In this document: piece by piece, positions 1-8,411 of the stretch | Numbering within the stretch: position 1 is the first letter of the stretch | How the letters are laid out: the number at the start of each line of letters is the position of its first letter | Assembly: GCA_023442465.1 (NCBI GenBank) | Contig: JAEZZQ010000007.1 | Span: 62,001-126,000, forward strand | Source: Bacillota bacterium | GTDB lineage: Bacteria; Bacillota; Clostridia; Lachnospirales; Lachnospiraceae | Direction: 5' to 3' | Length of the DNA stretch: 64,000 nt | Notes under the pieces: model-generated | What the model was told of the DNA's origin: nothing | Databases searched by the model: none | Seen by the model: the letters and a program-made list of their open reading frames with translations, nothing else | Translations under genes and position numbers: made by a program

Positions 1-297
1 CGCATCATGCCCCATAAATATTTTACTTCTGGTATAAAAAGTTTTAAATTGAATATTCCGATAACCAATTTTCTCCATTCTACTCGCTAACTCGATTCAA
101 TTAAATCCGTTATGAACCATATCTGACATTATTTTTTTATTTGGTTAATCATGTTTTGTGATGTATCCAGAAAAAGTATAGATTTAAAACCATGTAATAA
201 TTCCATTCCAGCAAGATCAGTTCCGCACCCAAAATCAATGGCATTCTTATTTAGGGGCTCAACTAAATATTCGCGAATAGCATTCGATGATATTCAT
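1..297 (-). pseudogene. decayed class I SAM-dependent methyltransferase, runs off left edge
   Basis: Two coding-like pieces lie in the expected order on the minus strand. Positions about 146-297 read as the N-terminal part, with the glycine-rich SAM motif I (AIDFGCGT, then DLAGMELL) and the following acidic-strand stretch (ILFLDTSQNMI), ending in an in-frame stop. Positions 1 to about 85 read like the C-terminal end of the same kind of enzyme (FKTFYTRSKIFMG) and continue off the window. The ~100 residues normally between them are missing and a stop lies just upstream of the first piece. I read this as an internal deletion in a small-molecule methyltransferase gene; the substrate cannot be told. 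Confidence 0.5.
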
Positions 298-394
298 CCT
301 ATTACTTAACAAAGCACATGCTCATTTCAACAAGCAAACCGCTCCTATATGCCTTGAGTGTGTCTTTTGATTATCAGCCATTCTATTGATAGCC

Positions 395-1204
395 TTATCG
401 CTTAAATTCGTTTCTGTGTCTTTCAAAAAAATCGAAGAAATATCTTACATTCTCAAGCTCTGTCCATTTCGTTTCTTCCAGTTCCCTGGAATCTAAATTA
501 TATATTTTTGCATTCAATGTCCCTAACATGAACGGGGAATGTGTAGAAATAATGAACTGGCATCCTAAAAATCTGGACATTTTATTTATCTTCTCAGCCA
601 GCAATATCTGATTGGCCGGTGATAATGATACCTCAGGCTCATCCAGCAAATAAAGCGCATCCGGTTCCATATAATCATCTAACATTTGTAAAGTAGTTTC
701 TCCATTTGAATATTTTTCCTGCGCAAATTTTATATATTCCATCTGTTCACTCATCTTTACAGAATTTCTTAATTGTTCTCTCTGCTCTTTAGGCATCCCT
801 CTCCTGACATGTTCATAAATATATCCATCCCCTAAAATCTGCTCTTGTTGTATTTTCTTTATTTCATATAAAATATCTTCGCTTTTAATGTATCTGCTTC
901 CCTCAGGAAGTCTGCCGATCGGTATACCACTTTCTTCTTCACCTAACGTATAACTGCATTCATCTATAAATTTTTTGAAATAGGGTGTAATTCCATATTT
1001 GTTACTGGTGGCATATTCCTGTCCTTGCATTTGCAGCTTATTTGCCATAATATTCAGTATTGTAGATTTTCCGGATGCGTTATTGCCATATAAAATTGTA
1101 ATCGGACTAAATAAGAATAACTTATCTAATTTATCTGCAAACACATTATATGGATAAATATTGGGGTTATTCACTGTCTCCCCGGATAATAGGAAACTGT
1201 TCAA
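395..1204 (-). CDS. AAA/ABC-type ATP-binding protein
   Basis: This 269-residue protein is a stand-alone ABC-fold ATPase. It has a Walker A (GNNASGKST, residues 40-48), a Walker B followed by a D-loop-like segment (YLLDEPEVSLSP, about 184-196) and an H-loop (ISTHSPF, about 219-225). There is no membrane segment, so it is cytosolic and not an ordinary ABC transporter subunit; relatives are loosely tied to overcoming-lysogenization or nuclease-associated ATPases, but no partner gene sits beside it. The start is uncertain: a TTG at 1204 has only a distant AAGGTG upstream, and a GTG a few codons in follows GGGGAG. Substrate and role are unknown. Confidence 0.75.
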   Translation of the reverse strand: MNSFLLSGETVNNPNIYPYNVFADKLDKLFLFSPITILYGNNASGKSTILNIMANKLQMQGQEYATSNKYGITPYFKKFIDECSYTLGEEESGIPIGRLPEGSRYIKSEDILYEIKKIQQEQILGDGYIYEHVRRGMPKEQREQLRNSVKMSEQMEYIKFAQEKYSNGETTLQMLDDYMEPDALYLLDEPEVSLSPANQILLAEKINKMSRFLGCQFIISTHSPFMLGTLNAKIYNLDSRELEETKWTELENVRYFFDFFERHRNEFKR

Positions 1205-1334
1205 ATATATAATCGCTTACACCTTCTCTCATATGAAATATACTTTTGTAACGTTACGGTAAAATAAGTATACACTATTTCCATTTTCAGAACAAGTGTT
1301 CCGGTGACTTAATAGATTTTTACCGTTTCAAAAA

Positions 1335-1391
1335 TGTTCTTACGCAGCTTAAGGACAAGTGTTAAGCTACTGTGTGAACAGTAACACAGTT
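1335..1391. repeat. dispersed hairpin repeat, copy A
   Basis: The segment contains TTCTTACGCAGCTTAA, a short loop, then TGTTAAGCTACTGTGTG and AACAGTAAC. It nearly matches 30470-30524 and resembles parts of the copies at 24106-24243 and 63823-64000. The arms GCTTAA and TTAAGC can form a hairpin. Confidence 0.6.
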
Positions 1392-1475
1392 ATACTGAAC
1401 TTTTCCTAAAAAATATAAATAACCTATTGACAAAACATCTGTAAGTAATTAAAATTCATTTAATGATAAAGATAA

Positions 1476-1750
1476 ATGCAATGAAGGAAAGTAGTAAGCA
1501 TGAATGAAGTTTCAGAGAGAGGATGGCTGGTGAGAATCCTTATGGAGTTCGTGGTGAAGCAGTTCCGGAGCAGAGGAGCCCAAAGGCGCATTTGAAATGA
1601 TATGCTTAGTAGGTTTCGACGTATTCCCACGTTACAGGGACGCATCATGATTGTGATGGATGAGAGCAGGTTTTCCTGAATTTAGGTGGTAACACGGATA
1701 TTCGCATATTCGCCCTAAGCGTAAAGATTTACGCTTGGGGCTTTTTCTTT
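1476..1750 (+). promoter_or_regulatory. T-box leader, alanine type (specifier GCA), upstream of alaA
   Basis: The leader shows the features of a tRNA-sensing T-box. Stem I has the AGAGAGG...GGCTGGTGAGAATCC pattern at about 1514-1539. A GAA-specifier-purine pattern at 1556-1562 gives GCA (Ala) at 1559-1561. The T-box core AGGTGGTAACACGG is at 1684-1697, with TGGT at 1687-1690 to pair with the tRNA acceptor end (the T suits discriminator base A of tRNA-Ala). A terminator hairpin follows. The GCA specifier agrees with the downstream alanine transaminase: uncharged tRNA-Ala should switch it on. The specifier was read from sequence pattern, not from a computed fold. Confidence 0.88.
1713..1750 (+). 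terminator. T-box intrinsic terminator
   Basis: A 13-bp stem (CCCTAAGCGTAAA with its complement, one G-T pair) around a 3-nt loop is followed by CTTTTTCTTT. This is the attenuator of the alaA leader. Confidence 0.85.
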
Positions 1751-1835
1751 GTCAGAATAAAAGTGTGCTGCACATCCATTGTTTATGTAATAGGAGCTTT
1801 TTACTATTACAGAAAAATATTAGGAGGTTTTTACT

Positions 1836-3056
1836 ATGAGAATGTTTGAAAAATCATCGAAGCTTGACAATGTGTGCTATGACATCCGGGGACCTGTTAT
1901 GGATGAGGCCAACAGAATGATTGCGGCCGGAGAGAAAATAGTGAAATTGAATATTGGAAATCCTGCGCCGTTTGGCTTCAGAGCGCCGGACGCAGTAATA
2001 AAAAGTATGTCGGAAAATCTTACGAACACGGAAGGTTATTCGGATTCCAAGGGACTGATCAGTGCAAGAAAAGCAATCGCCGCGTATTGCCAGAGCAAAA
2101 ATATGCCCGATGTTTCTGTGGACGACATATATACCGGAAATGGTGTCAGCGAATTGATTACATTATGTATGCAGGGACTTTTAAACAGCGGTGACGAAGT
2201 GCTTGTTCCCTCACCCGATTATCCGCTGTGGACTGCTTCCATTACATTGTCAGGCGGAGTTGCTGTACATTACATATGTGATGAACAAAATGAATGGTAT
2301 CCGGATATCGAAGATATGAGAAGCAAAATTACGGATAGGACAAAGGCTATTGTCGTTATTAATCCTAACAATCCCACCGGTGCGCTCTATCCGAAAGAAA
2401 TTCTTCTCCAGATTGTAGAGCTGGCAAGACAGCATGGGTTGATTCTATTTGCCGATGAAATCTATGACCGCCTCGTTATGGATGGACTTGAGCATATCGC
2501 GTTAGCTTCGCTGGCACCGGATTTACTGACCGTGTCCTTTAACGGCTTATCAAAGTCTCATCTCTTAGCGGGCTATCGCTGTGGATGGATGTGCCTTTGC
2601 GGAGATAAATCCAGAGCAAAGGGATATATAGAAGGTATCAATCTTCTTTCTTCCATGAGGCTGTGTTCCAATGTTCCGGCACAATCCTTAATACCAACTG
2701 CACTGGAAAATCTTGAGGATGCTCAAAAGATGCTGCTGCCGGGAGGCAGAATCTATGAGCAAAGAGAGTATATATACAATGCCATAACCGACATCCCGGG
2801 GCTTAGTGTCGTAAAGCCCAAAGCAGCATTTTATATGTTCCCGTACATGGATATCGAAAAATTCCATATTGTAGATGACGAAAAATTTGTATTGGATTTT
2901 CTTAAAGAGAAGAAGATACTTTTTACACACGGCGGCGGCTTTCATTGGGCAAAGCCCGATCATTTCCGTATCGTATATCTTCCTTGTGTCGATGAGCTTA
3001 GCATTGCGGCGGAGTCGCTTAAGGATTTCCTTCAGGATTATCAGCAATGCGAATAA
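1836..3056 (+). CDS. alaA: alanine-synthesizing transaminase AlaA
   Basis: This 406-residue fold-type I PLP aminotransferase matches E. coli AlaA closely from its first residues (EKSSKLDNVCYDIRGPVMDEA). It makes alanine from pyruvate with glutamate as amino donor, in the cytosol. Visible family features are NIGNPAPFGF near the N terminus, NPNNPTGALY (PLP pocket), ADEIYD, the Schiff-base lysine in NGLSKSHLLAGYR, and the C-terminal arginine in DHFRIVYLP. AGGAGG precedes the ATG by 8 nt. The gene is alone behind an alanine T-box, which supports the alanine assignment and implies control by alanine supply. The length is normal for the family. Confidence 0.93.
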   Translation: MRMFEKSSKLDNVCYDIRGPVMDEANRMIAAGEKIVKLNIGNPAPFGFRAPDAVIKSMSENLTNTEGYSDSKGLISARKAIAAYCQSKNMPDVSVDDIYTGNGVSELITLCMQGLLNSGDEVLVPSPDYPLWTASITLSGGVAVHYICDEQNEWYPDIEDMRSKITDRTKAIVVINPNNPTGALYPKEILLQIVELARQHGLILFADEIYDRLVMDGLEHIALASLAPDLLTVSFNGLSKSHLLAGYRCGWMCLCGDKSRAKGYIEGINLLSSMRLCSNVPAQSLIPTALENLEDAQKMLLPGGRIYEQREYIYNAITDIPGLSVVKPKAAFYMFPYMDIEKFHIVDDEKFVLDFLKEKKILFTHGGGFHWAKPDHFRIVYLPCVDELSIAAESLKDFLQDYQQCE

Positions 3057-3080
3057 TATATGGAATGGTTTAATTAGGAT

Positions 3081-3132
3081 AAAAAGCATTGATTTTTTAA
3101 TTATTTCTGATTTTCACCTTCAATGCTTTTTT
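3081..3132. terminator. bidirectional terminator between alaA and metE
   Basis: The arms AAAAAGCATTGA (3081-3092) and TCAATGCTTTTTT (3120-3132) pair around a 27-nt loop, with T runs on both strands. It can serve the convergent alaA and metE genes. Confidence 0.7.
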
Positions 3133-3225
3133 CCCTATTGACAGATCAGAATCTATAAACCTTTTACCCGGTACTGTTTTCTTATTCCAGACTCACTAAT
3201 GACATCGGGATGAATATGCCCTTGG

Positions 3226-5493
3226 CTATCGCTGAGCCCTCACTGCTTTTGCTGCCTCCACCAAATTCTTAAGGCTCGCATCCGTTTCCGTAACGCTCCT
3301 TGTCTTCAATCCACAATCCGGGTTTACCCATAAATCATTTTTATCTATCTTTTCCAGCATTTTCTGCAAAGCCTGAACAATTTCTTCCACCGCCGGCACT
3401 CTCGGCGAGTGGATATCATACACCCCCGGCCCTACCTCTGTCCCGAAATGTTTTGCCTGCAAAGCGTCAATAATAGTGAGCTTTGAACGGGAGGCTTCAA
3501 ACGAAATAACATCTGCATCCATGTTGTCGATATCCTTTACAATTTCCTCGAACTCACTGTAGCACATATGTGTATGAATCTGTGTTTCAGGATTCACTTT
3601 ACTATGGCAAAGACGAAATGCCGGAATCGCCCAGTCCAAATATTCACTGTACCATTCCCCCCGTCTAATGGGCAGCTTTTCCTTAAGAGCGGCTTCATCT
3701 ATCTGTATCATTTTAATTCCCGCGCTTTCCAGATCACACACTTCTTCCCGAATCGCAATTCCTATCTGATATGCCATCTCCTGAAGGCTGATATCTTCTC
3801 TGGGAAATGACCAGTTCAATATAGTAACAGGCCCGGTAAGCATTCCTTTAACCGGCCTGTCAGTCAAGCTCTGTGCATACTCGGAATATTTAACAGTAAT
3901 GGGTCTGATACGCTTTACATCTCCAAAAATAATCGGCGGTTTTACGCATCTCGTGCCATAAGACTGAATCCATGCTTTCTCCGTAAATACATAACCGGCA
4001 AGATTTTCACCGAAAAACTCTACCATGTCATTGCGTTCAAATTCTCCATGCACAAGTACATCTATATCCAGCTCTTCCTGTTTTCTGATACAATCCTCTA
4101 TGAACAAAAATACTTGCTTGTCATATGCCTCCTGATCAATTTCACCTTTCCGGAAGCTGCTCCTGTTCTTCTTCACTTCCAGCGTCTGCGGAAATGATCC
4201 GATTGTTGTTGTTGGCAGCAGCGGCAATTGGAAATGATCCTTCTGAATCTGTTTCCGTTTTTGCCTGTCCGCTTTTCTTTTAAAGTCTTCTTCCGAAAGG
4301 GCGGAGACTTCTTCCTGTACCTTCTTATCCTCATACAGCCTGGCCGTCTTAAATACCTTTTGATTATCTATATATTTACGAGATGCTTCAAAATCTTCTT
4401 CTGCCAGATAGGAAAGCTCATAAAGTTCACAAAGCTTTTCTTTTGCAAATGAAAAGTGCTCCCGGATACCGCTCTCAAGCTTTGTTTCATTTTCCAGCGT
4501 ATATGGAACATGAAGCAAGGAACACGAGGTCGATACGACAATTTGATTCACATATTGTTTGATTTCACTAAGCAGCTTTAGCGTTATTCGATAATCACAT
4601 TTCCAAATATTTTTCCCATTCACAACTCCGGCAAATAAGAACTTATCTTCCGGAAATCCATTTATTTCTATAAGCTCAAGCGTCTTTTTTCCTTCCAGGA
4701 AATCCAATCCGATCCCATCAAAGTCTAACGTCATAAGCTCCCGGTAACAGTCTCTTACATCTCCGAAATAGGTCTGAAGCAACACCTTAGATTTATTTTT
4801 ACCCTTCAATATTTCCTTATATAATGTTACAAATCGCGTAATATCTGCCTTCGAAAGGTCAGTTACCAGAGCCGGTTCATCGATCTGGAGCCACTCAGCA
4901 CCAAGCCGTTCAAACCTTTCCAGAATATCCTTGTAACACTGAATGATATCTTCCATAAAATCATCCGCATTTTTTCCGTCATTATATTTCGCAAGCTTCA
5001 AAAAAGTAAACGCACCGATCAAGACCGGCTTTGTCTCTATTCCAATGGCCTTTGCCTCTTCATATTCATCGAAAGGCTTATTTCCCGAAAGTTTAATCTT
5101 CGTGTCATCAGAAAGCTCGGGTACCAGGTAATGGTAATTCGTATTAAACCACTTCTTCATAGCAAAAGCTTTTACATCACCCTGCGCACCCTGATACCCT
5201 CTTGCCATCGAAAAATAAACTCCATTTTCGCTCAGCTTCAACTCCCTGTACTCCCCGGGAATCGCATTCAGCAAAACAGTCGTATCCAGCATGCCATCAT
5301 AGAACGAGAAATCATTGGAAGATATATAATCAATGCCGGCGTCCTTTTGTAGCCGCCAGTGTTCTTCTCTTAAAGCCTTTCCTGCGGCATTTAAGTTTTT
5401 TTCCGATATTTCCCCGCGAAAATATTTCTCTGACGCAAACTTTAATTCCCTTAACTTTCCTACTCTCGGAAAGCCAATTACTGCACTTTTCAT
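3226..5493 (-). CDS. metE: cobalamin-independent methionine synthase MetE
   Basis: This 755-residue enzyme transfers a methyl group from 5-methyltetrahydropteroyl-triglutamate to homocysteine, the last step of methionine synthesis. The N-terminal half carries FPRVGKLRELK (phosphate and folate binding). The C-terminal half carries the zinc and homocysteine residues in THMCYSEF (His-x-Cys), ISFEASRS (Glu) and NPDCGLKTR (Cys). I chose the ATG at 5493 because AAGGAG lies 7 nt before it and the family begins at this point; the frame stays open nine codons further upstream. Only about 75 bp separate it from the upstream gene's terminator, so no SAM or T-box riboswitch fits there, which is unusual for a clostridial methionine gene. 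Confidence 0.95.
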   Translation of the reverse strand: MKSAVIGFPRVGKLRELKFASEKYFRGEISEKNLNAAGKALREEHWRLQKDAGIDYISSNDFSFYDGMLDTTVLLNAIPGEYRELKLSENGVYFSMARGYQGAQGDVKAFAMKKWFNTNYHYLVPELSDDTKIKLSGNKPFDEYEEAKAIGIETKPVLIGAFTFLKLAKYNDGKNADDFMEDIIQCYKDILERFERLGAEWLQIDEPALVTDLSKADITRFVTLYKEILKGKNKSKVLLQTYFGDVRDCYRELMTLDFDGIGLDFLEGKKTLELIEINGFPEDKFLFAGVVNGKNIWKCDYRITLKLLSEIKQYVNQIVVSTSCSLLHVPYTLENETKLESGIREHFSFAKEKLCELYELSYLAEEDFEASRKYIDNQKVFKTARLYEDKKVQEEVSALSEEDFKRKADRQKRKQIQKDHFQLPLLPTTTIGSFPQTLEVKKNRSSFRKGEIDQEAYDKQVFLFIEDCIRKQEELDIDVLVHGEFERNDMVEFFGENLAGYVFTEKAWIQSYGTRCVKPPIIFGDVKRIRPITVKYSEYAQSLTDRPVKGMLTGPVTILNWSFPREDISLQEMAYQIGIAIREEVCDLESAGIKMIQIDEAALKEKLPIRRGEWYSEYLDWAIPAFRLCHSKVNPETQIHTHMCYSEFEEIVKDIDNMDADVISFEASRSKLTIIDALQAKHFGTEVGPGVYDIHSPRVPAVEEIVQALQKMLEKIDKNDLWVNPDCGLKTRSVTETDASLKNLVEAAKAVRAQR

Positions 5494-5567
5494 CGCCAAT
5501 CTCCTTGCTATTTCTATCAATACTGTCTTTTAAACAGCATAGAATATTTTTATGAGGTTGGAAAATA

Positions 5568-5613
5568 CAAAAAAATACGCATTTGATATAGTTTTAAACT
5601 ATTTCAAATGCGT
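5568..5613 (-). terminator. terminator after the DUF512 gene
   Basis: The hairpin ACGCATTTGA...TCAAATGCGT, with inner arms ATAGTTT and AAACTAT, is followed on the minus strand by a T-rich run (5568-5576). It ends transcription coming from the gene at 5626-7056. Confidence 0.75.
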
Positions 5614-5625
5614 ACTTATATTCAT

Positions 5626-7056
5626 TTATTTCTCATCTTTTTGCTTAAAGGCTTTTATATAAACAAAATTTTCATTGTCCCTGCTCATCAAATAATCATC
5701 ATTGATCACTCCATCGATAAATTCTTTACCGCCTGATTCCAATGCAACTATTTTCATCTCCAGTTCTTTTTCCACATCGCTTACTGTGATATCATCCAAG
5801 AAGACCTGCTCTCCCATCCTCAGCATATTGGACGGTATAAGTAATTCATCTCCAAGACATTCCCCGTTATCCGTTCTTTCCCTTAACTGCTTTATCAAAT
5901 CTTGTCCGGTAATAAGTCCCGATACCGTGATCGTCTCTCCAAAAAAATCATTTCGAATGCAGCATACGTTAATCTTTATTTGGGGGAAAATCTCCATGAT
6001 CTGAGCCGCAAAGTTCTTGATCGTCGGGTAAGTAAGCTTCCCTGTGGCCATAGTGAGCGTTCTTGAAATATCGTTCTTGATCCTCTTGCATTCCACGCTT
6101 TCCTTGAGCTGCTCCAGTGCCAAATCAAATTCATCGATGAAAGCTCTCATCATGCCAACACCATTTTCAAGCTGTATATAACCATCATACCGTTCTTCTT
6201 CCGGGAAATCCCTTTCTGCAGTAATATACCATTCATCACTGGCATGAATAAAATGAAGTCCGTATTCCTCATAAAATTCCTTCTGCCTGCTTTCGATCAT
6301 GTCGATGACTTCTCCGGCTTCCTTCTTATCGAATAGTTCCAGCGAAGCCAGATCCTTCCGGTACTTTGTAATCCCGGCCGGAACCACGGAAACACTTCGC
6401 ATAAAAGGAAGGTATTTTGACAAATCTTCAATCGATCTTTCCAGCTCTCTTCCGTCATTCACATGCTTACATAATACAATCTGCCCGTTCATTTCTATGC
6501 GACCCTCAAACAGCATATCCAAATACTTGAGTTTATCTCCGGCAAATCTGTTATGAAGCATTTTGCAGCGCAGTTCCGGATTGGTCGTCTGCACCGATAT
6601 ATTAATCGGATCAAGATGCAACCGTATAATTCTTTCAATATCCTTTTGCTGCATATTGGTCAAAGTTATATAGTTTCCCTGCAAAAAAGACAGTCTCGAA
6701 TCATCGTCTTTAAAATAAAGCGTTTCTCTCATCCCCGGAGGCATCTGGTCAATAAAACAAAATATACATTTATTGCTGCAGGAACGATAATCGCTCATCA
6801 AGCTGTTGTCGAACTCTATTCCTAAATCGTCATCATAATCTTTCTCAATCTCCAGCAGCCATTCTTCATCGTCCTGCTTTTTGATCAATACTTCGATATA
6901 TTCATCCTTTATTAAATATCTGTAATCAAATACATCCTCTATCTCTTCGTTATTAATTGTCAGCAGGATATCGCCTACTTCAATTCCCATTTCTTCCGCA
7001 ATAGACTCCGGATATATCTCCTTAATCAGATGTCCCTGATTCTTTTTTCTGCTCAA
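5626..7056 (-). CDS. DUF512 family radical SAM protein with N-terminal PDZ domain
   Basis: This protein of about 476 residues has a PDZ-like start (HLIKEIYPESIAEEMGIEVGDILLTIN), then a radical-SAM-type cluster motif CSNKCIFCFID (Cys-x3-Cys-x2-Cys), and a long C-terminal DUF512 region ending in ALESGGKEFIDGV. It is typical of clostridia and cyanobacteria; its chemistry is not established. I chose a TTG start at 7056 because AAGGAAG lies 7 nt upstream and the family starts here. The frame stays open 59 codons more to an ATG at 7233, but that extension looks non-homologous. It is transcribed alone, between its own terminator and the HD/repair operon. Confidence 0.85.
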   Translation of the reverse strand: MSRKKNQGHLIKEIYPESIAEEMGIEVGDILLTINNEEIEDVFDYRYLIKDEYIEVLIKKQDDEEWLLEIEKDYDDDLGIEFDNSLMSDYRSCSNKCIFCFIDQMPPGMRETLYFKDDDSRLSFLQGNYITLTNMQQKDIERIIRLHLDPINISVQTTNPELRCKMLHNRFAGDKLKYLDMLFEGRIEMNGQIVLCKHVNDGRELERSIEDLSKYLPFMRSVSVVPAGITKYRKDLASLELFDKKEAGEVIDMIESRQKEFYEEYGLHFIHASDEWYITAERDFPEEERYDGYIQLENGVGMMRAFIDEFDLALEQLKESVECKRIKNDISRTLTMATGKLTYPTIKNFAAQIMEIFPQIKINVCCIRNDFFGETITVSGLITGQDLIKQLRERTDNGECLGDELLIPSNMLRMGEQVFLDDITVSDVEKELEMKIVALESGGKEFIDGVINDDYLMSRDNENFVYIKAFKQKDEK

Positions 7057-7308
7057 ATGTATCTTCCTTTCAAATAAAGACCGAATAAATAAATCCGCAG
7101 GCTTCACCTCAGCCACGCCTATAAGACATATAAAGCGGCTATTATCAATATCATCCTGAGTCATTGTTTTCTTATCTGCCTTGACAAAAAAGCCTCTTGC
7201 GGGGTGACTCCGGCCAGCGTTCCATTTCTCCACGCACTCGTTAGAAAGTTCTCGATTGCTGTGACAGTATTTATTATTACACCAGTCTAATGTCTATGTC
7301 CAGTACAT

Positions 7309-7806
7309 CTATAAATTATCTAAACCAAACATGGTTTTACAAAGTTTTATTCCTGTTTCTGTACGAAAGATTTTATTAAGTACAGAATGGATAGCATCTG
7401 CTTTCATTTCGCCCTCATACATATTTACAAGAAAATCTGCTTCCACAAGTATTTGATAATCTAATCCGTCTATCTCGTTATATGTGTGATGATGCCCTAC
7501 CAGATAACATACTCTTTCTATAACGTCTGAGGGATAGCAAAGCTCTGTCAGCATTTTTTCAGCTATCGGCGGACCTTCCGATTCCTGATTTTTTCCATTT
7601 GCACTTTGATATTTCATTTCTGCCGCTTTAATTCCGATGTCATGAACGATGGCTGCAGTCTCTAAAATAAATTGCATGTTCCTGTCAAGCTTTTCCGATC
7701 TTCCAATAAGGCTTGCAAAACTATGCACTTTAATAAAATGCTGAATTCGCTTGGGATCGCCCGAATAATAAACCACCATCTTTTGAATTAATCTATCCGT
7801 ATCCAT
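7309..7806 (-). CDS. HD-domain phosphohydrolase
   Basis: The 165-residue protein carries the HD metal-binding signature: an early His (FIKVHSFA), the HD pair in IVHDIGI, GHHHTYNEID and the closing Asp in VEADFLVNMYEG. Such proteins hydrolyse phosphate esters or nucleotides; the substrate is unknown. AGGAGATAATATA precedes the ATG. It is the last gene of a minus-strand run ada/alkA - ogt - HD with gaps of 26 nt and about 39 nt, so it is probably co-transcribed with DNA methylation repair genes. A role in clearing damaged nucleotides is possible but only inferred from position. Confidence 0.8.
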   Translation of the reverse strand: MDTDRLIQKMVVYYSGDPKRIQHFIKVHSFASLIGRSEKLDRNMQFILETAAIVHDIGIKAAEMKYQSANGKNQESEGPPIAEKMLTELCYPSDVIERVCYLVGHHHTYNEIDGLDYQILVEADFLVNMYEGEMKADAIHSVLNKIFRTETGIKLCKTMFGLDNL

Positions 7807-7832
7807 TATATTATCTCCTTTTCATTTCTTGA

Positions 7833-8372
7833 TCAAAGAGCAGTACCCTTGGCAGGTTTAAATAGCTTTAATACATCAGCGCCTTCGTGTTCCAACAGCT
7901 TCATTTTTTTATCGACACCTCCGGCATAGCCGGTCAGACTTCCATTAGAACCCACAACTCTATGACAAGGGATAATGATGGATATGGGGTTATGTCCTAC
8001 CGCTCCTCCGACTGCCTGGCCGGACATATGCTCTTTATTGGTGCGAGTCGCCACGATTTTTGCGATTTCTCCATAAGTCGTGACTTCACCATAAGGAATT
8101 TCACACAAAATGTTCCATACAGTCTGCCGGAATTCTCCGCCGGCCGGTGCCAGAGAAAGCTGAGAGATGGCTGGCTTTTCTCCTGCAAAATATCTGTCGA
8201 GCCAATCTTTTACATCAGAAAACACCGGCAGTTCATTCTTTTCTATCATTTTTTCCTTTACCGTACCTCCATAATATTTCTGGCCTTCCAGCCACAGGCC
8301 GATCAGGCTGTCTCCATTGCTCGCCAGCATTATTATGCCCAAAGGCGAGGAATAATTGGTTGAATAAAACAT
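7833..8372 (-). CDS. ogt: methylated-DNA-[protein]-cysteine S-methyltransferase Ogt
   Basis: The 179-residue protein is an O6-alkylguanine-DNA alkyltransferase, which moves the alkyl group onto its own cysteine in one irreversible step. The active-site motif IPCHRVV is present (Cys136), preceded by the winged-helix DNA-reading part (IPYGEVTTYGEIA, VGGAVGHNP) and followed by LTGYAGG. I chose the ATG at 8372: AGGAGG lies 7 nt upstream, whereas the ATG six bases earlier is too close to it. It lies just downstream of the Ada-AlkA fusion gene, forming an alkylation-repair operon. Confidence 0.92.
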   Translation of the reverse strand: MFYSTNYSSPLGIIMLASNGDSLIGLWLEGQKYYGGTVKEKMIEKNELPVFSDVKDWLDRYFAGEKPAISQLSLAPAGGEFRQTVWNILCEIPYGEVTTYGEIAKIVATRTNKEHMSGQAVGGAVGHNPISIIIPCHRVVGSNGSLTGYAGGVDKKMKLLEHEGADVLKLFKPAKGTAL

Positions 8373-8411
8373 ATCCATTCCTCCTTCATTTATATTTAAC
8401 AAGATTCCGTA

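Noticed and set aside
1563..1565. TTC (Phe) as T-box specifier
   Set aside because: It lacks the GAA context and following purine that GCA at 1559-1561 has, and alaA fits alanine.
1460..1648. 62-codon minus-strand open frame
   Set aside because: It lies entirely inside the T-box leader and has no ribosome site or protein-like composition.
5202..5555. Plus-strand open frame over the start of metE
   Set aside because: Shadow of metE with no ribosome site; metE is unambiguous.
5494..5567. SAM riboswitch or Met T-box before metE
   Set aside because: Only about 75 bp are free before the upstream terminator, and no riboswitch core is visible.
7057..7233. N-terminal extension of the DUF512 protein to the ATG at 7233
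   Set aside because: The sequence is unlike the family, and a TTG with a good ribosome site lies exactly at the family start.
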